Shown here: piece by piece, positions 16,895 to 19,686 of the stretch
How positions within the stretch are numbered: the stretch's first letter is position 1
Layout: the number at the start of each line of letters is the position of its first letter
Source of the DNA: RZZS01 sp964491785
GTDB taxonomy: Bacteria; Pseudomonadota; Alphaproteobacteria; Micavibrionales; Micavibrionaceae
NCBI GenBank assembly: GCA_964491785.1
Contig: CAZBGS010000013.1
Coordinates: forward strand, 1 to 19,686
DNA: 19,686 nt
Direction: 5' to 3'
Notes under the pieces: generated by a model
Database searches by the model: none
What the model saw: the letters and a program-made list of their open reading frames with translations, nothing else
Told to the model about the DNA's origin: nothing
Program-made: the position numbers and the translations under genes

Positions 16895-17431
16895 TTACTC
16901 ATCAATTCCCAATACGGCCTTGACGTCTTTTAAAGTAACCATGAGCGTCAGCTTGTCTGTGGGAGATTGTTTGAATCCATGCTTTTCATAAAATGATTTG
17001 GCTTTTTCGTGCAAGGCATGAACCAAAATACCTCTTATTCCGGCTGTCTCTGCGACATTTAATGTCCTCAGCACGGCCTCCCTGAGCAAGTCGGCCCCTA
17101 GCCCTTTTCCTTGCCAGCTTTTATCTACAGCAAGCCGTCCGAGGATCATCATGGGGACAGGATCAGGCATGTTTCTTTTTACTTTACTTATGGCCTTGTT
17201 GCGTTCGACTGCCCCGGAAACCAGAGAATAGTAACCAATGACTTTGTTATCCGAACAGACTACATATGTTCTTGAAGCGCCGCCTACCGGCTGATTTTTC
17301 AAAGCCTGTGTTTTTAACCAGCTATCAAGGTCGGGTTCGCCTGAATAAAAATCGTCGGTATCATGTTCCGAAGTCAGTGCTTCCGGAGCAGAGATCTTGC
17401 CGGAATGCGCTTGGTTTCTTAGTTTTCCCAC
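16895..17431 (-). CDS. GNAT acetyltransferase toxin (TacT-like)
   Basis: This 178-residue GCN5-type acetyltransferase has the acetyl-CoA loop QGKGLG (107-112) after the LGRLAVD strand. Tyr148 in FYEKHGF sits where TacT/AtaT toxins carry the catalytic tyrosine. These toxins acetylate charged aminoacyl-tRNA and stop translation. It starts at a GTG with a GGAAG ribosome site and overlaps the DUF1778 antitoxin gene by 13 bases, the usual order and coupling of such pairs. The length and N-terminal layout (DDFYSGEPDLDSWL) fit the family. It appears intact. Confidence 0.88.
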   Translation of the reverse strand: MGKLRNQAHSGKISAPEALTSEHDTDDFYSGEPDLDSWLKTQALKNQPVGGASRTYVVCSDNKVIGYYSLVSGAVERNKAISKVKRNMPDPVPMMILGRLAVDKSWQGKGLGADLLREAVLRTLNVAETAGIRGILVHALHEKAKSFYEKHGFKQSPTDKLTLMVTLKDVKAVLGIDE

Positions 17432-17706
17432 AATGGCTTCCGCGCAAGAAGGTTCTTAAGCCTGGGGTTTTCTTCAGGTGCAGCATCAAGCATGGCGTTA
17501 AAGGCATCCCAGTCCTCACTGCCTAACTGGAAGAAGCGTTGATCCAGCAAAATATTCTGAGCTTCACGCACTGCGATTTCCCGCACGAATGACGAAACGT
17601 CCGTACCTTTAGAGCTTGCCGCCCGCTCTATCAAATCCCGCTGCGGTCGCTTGATCCGTATCTGCAAGTTCGGCGCATAGTCTTCCATTTCTTCCTGATT
17701 TCTCAT
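17419..17706 (-). CDS. DUF1778-family antitoxin (TacA-like)
   Basis: This 95-residue protein has a ribbon-helix-helix N-terminus (LQIRIKRPQRDLIERAA, then TDVSSFVREIAVREA) and a C-terminal tail (about 60-95) of the type that wraps the GNAT toxin. It should bind its own operator and neutralise the toxin. ATG 17706 is preferred over the in-frame ATG at 17724, because GGAG lies 8 bases before it and the strong promoter upstream would start transcription near 17724. Confidence 0.87.
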   Translation of the reverse strand: MRNQEEMEDYAPNLQIRIKRPQRDLIERAASSKGTDVSSFVREIAVREAQNILLDQRFFQLGSEDWDAFNAMLDAAPEENPRLKNLLARKPLWEN

Positions 17707-17730
17707 TATCACCACTCCATTCATAATTTC

Positions 17731-17760
17731 ATTATACAGGAAACGTAATTACGATGTCAA
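17731..17760 (-). promoter_or_regulatory. toxin-antitoxin promoter
   Basis: On the minus strand there is a consensus -35 TTGACA (17755-17760), an 18-nt spacer and a consensus -10 TATAAT (17731-17736), about 25 bp before the antitoxin ATG. This is the strongest non-rRNA promoter in the window, as expected for a repressed toxin-antitoxin operon. Confidence 0.85.
17744..17753. promoter_or_regulatory. candidate antitoxin operator
   Basis: A perfect 10-bp palindrome CGTAATTACG sits inside the -35/-10 spacer of the toxin-antitoxin promoter. A ribbon-helix-helix repressor bound there would block polymerase. Confidence 0.55.
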
Positions 17761-17870
17761 TACATATGTGTCTTTACAATGTTATTACATGATAATAAAA
17801 ATTACGACGAATAGTGCGGTTTTGTCATTCTATTACAATATGCTACTAAATCCGATCAAATGATATTACG
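17744..17870. repeat. cluster of ATTAC repeats upstream of the toxin-antitoxin pair
   Basis: The pentamer ATTAC occurs five times in about 125 bp (17748, 17784, 17801, 17832, 17865). Three copies extend to ATTACG. One is part of the palindrome in the promoter and another of the near-palindrome TATTACAATA. These may be extra half-sites for the antitoxin. The region is A/T-rich, so some copies could be chance. Confidence 0.35.
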
Positions 17871-17871
17871 A

Positions 17872-17901
17872 AAAAGCAGGCAATGTAACTTGCCTGCTTT
17901 T
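17872..17901 (-). terminator. intrinsic terminator, symmetrical
   Basis: A 12-bp perfect stem (AAAAGCAGGCAA/TTGCCTGCTTTT) with a 6-nt loop has A/T tails on both sides. It lies 9 bp after the stop of the type I secretion-like fragment on the minus strand and just upstream of the toxin-antitoxin control region, so it could act in both directions. Confidence 0.8.
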
Positions 17902-17910
17902 CTTTTCGAA

Positions 17911-18123
17911 TTACGCTGCTATCAGCAACTGGCCATTCGCGATCATGTCCTCGATACTGCTTAGTCCAGTGACATTTTCAATGGTCAGAATCTGACGGAA
18001 GGTTTCCGCAGTTCCAGTACCATCGATATCGACGAGGATGTAGCTGTCATAAGTATTCTCGCCAAGCATCACAAAGTGACCTGCTCCCAAAGTTTGATTC
18101 ACTTTCAGGTGGGGTCTTTTCAT
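17911..18123 (-). pseudogene. C-terminal fragment of a secreted (type I-like) protein fused to IS end
   Basis: This 70-residue frame starts at an ATG inside the insertion sequence. Residues 1-16 (MKRPHLKVNQTLGAGH) come from the IS end, and the rest is host sequence. The host part (MLGENTYDSYILVDIDGTG, then FRQILTIENVTGL and DMIANGQLLIAA) resembles the last residues of type I secreted repeat proteins, whose C-terminal signal often reads DLIANGNLxI. The front of that protein is not in the window. The terminator right after the stop agrees with a true gene end. It is probably not functional. Confidence 0.5.
18077..18116 (+). repeat. IS terminal inverted repeat, right end
   Basis: This end starts TGACCTGCTCCC and ends AGGTGGGGTC. 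It pairs with 19143-19182 read on the opposite strand; the outer 12 bases are identical and the inner part imperfect. Confidence 0.85.
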
Positions 18124-18125
18124 GG

Positions 18126-18809
18126 TTATAGCCTCAGGCTCTGCGTCCCGCAAGGGGCGGGCGCAGCGACCGTCACGAGTCCGGCGGAGCCAGCCCCTTG
18201 CGCGGCAGCGTAAGCTGCCGGGGTCTCGTAGTTAAGCGAACTGTGCGAGCGGACGTTGTTGTAGTCCTGCCGCCAGTCCTCGATGATCGCCCTCGCTTCC
18301 CGCAAGGACTCGAACCAGTGTTCGTTCAGGCATTCGTCGCGGATTTTACCGTTCAGGCTCTCGGTAAATCCGTTCTCCGACGGCCTGCCCGGCGTGATGT
18401 AGCGCCACTCGATCCGCCGCGCCGATGCCCACTGCAACACCGCCTTGCTCGTCAGTTCCGTGCCGTTGTCGCTGACCATGACCCTGGGAGCTCCGCGCTT
18501 CTGGACAAGCGCCTCCAGTTCACGCACCACACGTGCGCCCGGCAGCGAGGTATCAGCGACCAGCGCAAGACATTCCCGGCTGCACTGATCCATCACCCCG
18601 AGTAGACGGAACCTCCGTCCGTCGGATAACGCGTCGCTCAGAAAGTCCAGAGACCATACCTGGCCTACGCTGTCCGGGCGCGGCAGCGGCGTTCGCGTCC
18701 CTATCGTCCGCTTGCGGTTCTTGCGCTCCTTAACCGCCAGCCCTTCCTCGCGGTAGAGCCGGTATACTTTCTTCAGGTTTACTGTAAAACCCTCTCTCTT
18801 AAGCGGCAT
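18126..18809 (-). pseudogene. IS3-family transposase orfB, missing its N-terminal region
   Basis: The 227-residue frame holds the full DDE catalytic core: Asp55 in VWSLDFLSD, Asp114 in SDNGTEL, and Glu150 in ENGFTESLNGK, 35 residues after the second Asp as in the IS3 family. The family's N-terminal 60-70 residues are gone. The normal orfB start survives at 18846, overlapping the orfA stop, and reads MVTPSGRSEAVSY. It then hits a stop at 18799-18801. The core resumes at PLKREGFTVNLKKVYRLYREEG in another frame. An internal deletion of roughly 200 bp near 18805 explains this. The fusion OrfAB transposase cannot be made. Confidence 0.85.
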
Positions 18810-18839
18810 AACTTACGGCTTCGCTCCTCCCTGACGGCG

Positions 18840-19103
18840 TCACCATTTTTTTGACAAAACGTCCTGCAGCATCGCCTTGTCCAAAGACAGATCCGCAACA
18901 AGACGCTTCAGACGGATGTTCTCATCCTCAAGCTCCTTCAACCGCCGAGCCTCCGATGCCTCCATCCCGCCGTACTTTGCCTTCCACTTGTAAAAGGTGT
19001 TCGAACATATCCCGTGACGGCGGCAGATCTCAACCATCCCACCGCCAGCCTCCTGTTCCTTCAATATCCGGATTATCTGTTCTTCGCTAAAACGTTTCTT
19101 CAT
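18840..19103 (-). CDS. IS3-family transposase orfA
   Basis: This 87-residue DNA-binding subunit has the helix-turn-helix of IS3 OrfA (FSEEQIIRILKEQEAG, CRRHGICSNTFYKWKAKYGG) and a leucine-zipper-like end (LKELEDENIRLKRLVADLSL). ATG 19103 has an AAGGAG ribosome site. At the end, a run of seven As (18846-18852, minus strand) before the stop is the usual slippery site for -1 frameshifting into orfB. orfA itself looks intact. Confidence 0.9.
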   Translation of the reverse strand: MKKRFSEEQIIRILKEQEAGGGMVEICRRHGICSNTFYKWKAKYGGMEASEARRLKELEDENIRLKRLVADLSLDKAMLQDVLSKKW

Positions 19104-19142
19104 CTTCAGTCTGCTCCTTCTCTTCGTTCTAAAAGGTTGCAG

Positions 19143-19182
19143 ACCCCACTTCAACATGGATCAGGTTACGGGGAGCAGGTCA
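19143..19182 (-). repeat. IS terminal inverted repeat, left end
   Basis: On the minus strand this end starts TGACCTGCTCCCCG and ends AAGTGGGGTC, matching the other end of the element. It lies 40 bp upstream of orfA. Confidence 0.85.
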
Positions 19183-19259
19183 CTGGCCCTGGCAAATGCT
19201 CCCATTGATTCTACTGAGGAAGCCAGAAATATTGTTTCGCTACTCATAGTTAATGACAT
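19183..19259 (-). pseudogene. 5' fragment of an unknown gene cut by the IS
   Basis: An ATG at 19259 with a GGAG ribosome site seven bases upstream opens a frame (MSLTMSSETIFLASSVESM). It reaches the IS end after 25 codons and stops inside the element. The start overlaps the end of the upstream frame. Only the ribosome site and position support it, and the product is not recognised. Confidence 0.3.
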
Positions 19260-19686
19260 GCGTTTTCTCCTTTCGAAGAGCTAGAGAGTTGAGTTTCAGA
19301 GAAGGTTACTATGCCGCCGTATTTATCGTACCCGGCTAGCAGATAGACTAGAATCATGAAAGAAACTAAGAGGAAAGATGCAGAGCCGTGCGCTACGATA
19401 ATGGCGATATACGTCAGGAAAAGAAGAACATAGGAATTGTAAAGGTCGATAATTACATCAAAGAAATCAGCAACGACATAAGGCAGAGGATACGACCAGA
19501 ACAGGCCCATAAGGCCTGTCGATCTCCTGAAACTGTCTATTAAAATGGCCTTTCCGAAAAGGTAGTATAGTGATGAGTTTCGTTTGGTAAGCAGCTCTAC
19601 CTTGTCCTCGGCGATGCATTGAAGCTCAGGAGTATCCTCGATAATTACCACGCGCTCGTCCCTGAAAGCAGGTTCGGCCAGAAGAG
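19250..19686 (-). pseudogene. TrbB-like conjugation ATPase fragment joined to an unrelated membrane tail (5' end outside window)
   Basis: The frame is open to the window edge. Its first 35 or so residues include FRDERVVIIEDTPELQC and AEDKVELLT, closely like the segment of TrbB (VirB11-type conjugation ATPase) before the motif that leads to MRPDRIxVGEVRG. That continuation is missing. After LLTKR the sequence becomes a hydrophobic protein with about three membrane helices (YPLPYVVADFF, LLFLTYIAIIV, LLVSFMILVYLLAG) and a Ser-rich end. It looks like a deletion or recombination fusion. A gene starting at the GTG at 19651 is possible but would begin in mid-domain. Confidence 0.5.

Larger units (their letters stand above)
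18077..19182 (-). mobile_element. IS3-family (IS407-group-like) insertion sequence, internally deleted
   Basis: Both ends begin TGACCTGCTCCC (plus strand at 18077; minus strand from 19182), with longer imperfect inverted repeats of about 40 bp that both reach GTGGGGTC. The element is 1,106 bp, shorter than the roughly 1.2-1.3 kb typical of the group. It carries orfA and orfB on the minus strand. orfB has lost its N-terminal part. The bases flanking the ends (AAAG before 18077, CTGG after 19182) do not match, so the expected short target duplication is absent. Confidence 0.9.

Noticed and set aside
16689..16991. 100-codon plus-strand frame upstream of and overlapping the GNAT gene
   Set aside because: It has no ribosome site and overlaps the end of a well-supported acetyltransferase. 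The composition is that of random A/T-rich sequence.
17740..17875. Possible CRISPR-like array from the recurring ATTAC motif
   Set aside because: The repeat unit is only five bases and the spacing (17-36 bp) is irregular. A regulatory site cluster is a better reading.

Overview
The window looks like part of an alphaproteobacterial chromosome. The left edge carries the 5' part of a 16S rRNA gene on the minus strand. Its signatures, including a short V3 helix and the universal 'GAGTTTGATCCTGGCTCAG' start, read as alphaproteobacterial; I cannot fix the order or genus by eye. Coding density is high, Shine-Dalgarno sites are clear, and many neighbouring genes overlap by 1 to 13 bases.

Layout. (1) 1-1330: the 16S 5' end, a leader of about 370 nt, and two well-formed tandem rrn promoters. 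(2) 1.5-5.3 kb, plus strand: an isochorismatase-like hydrolase, a polysaccharide-export (SLBB/OPX) protein that has lost its N-terminus, a beta-carbonic anhydrase, and a WcaE-like family 2 glycosyltransferase. (3) 10.6-5.4 kb, minus strand: a tight exopolysaccharide/O-antigen-type operon, read in the order TauE/SafE-family permease, Wzy/O-antigen-ligase-like polymerase, GT4 glycosyltransferase, Wzz-like chain-length protein, GT2 glycosyltransferase, and a 90-residue protein of unknown function. (4) 10.8-16.1 kb: a secreted Q/E/R-rich protein; a 39-residue small ORF followed by a 220-residue unknown; an intrinsic terminator; a dCMP-deaminase-like gene overlapping a rhomboid protease; a cysteine-rich secreted protein; and a HemY-like TPR membrane protein. 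(5) 16.1-19.7 kb: an accessory region of broken or mobile genes. It holds the N-terminal part of a SIR2-like protein, a complete DUF1778/GNAT (TacAT-type) toxin-antitoxin pair with its own strong promoter and candidate operators, an IS3-family (IS407-like) element with an internal deletion in orfB, a type I secretion-like C-terminal fragment fused in frame to one IS end, and a TrbB-like conjugation ATPase fragment running into an unrelated membrane tail.

How the parts work together. The polysaccharide genes supply sugar transferases, a polymerase, a chain-length regulator and a (truncated) outer-membrane export component. The carbonic anhydrase is translationally close to one of the glycosyltransferases. 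The right-hand 3.5 kb looks like the eroded remains of an integrative or conjugative island abutting hemY. No complete new defence or mobile system is visible. The strongest second-look items are the repeated pattern of gene truncations at sharp junctions, the toxin-antitoxin control region, and the unannotated 39-residue ORF plus its unknown partner.
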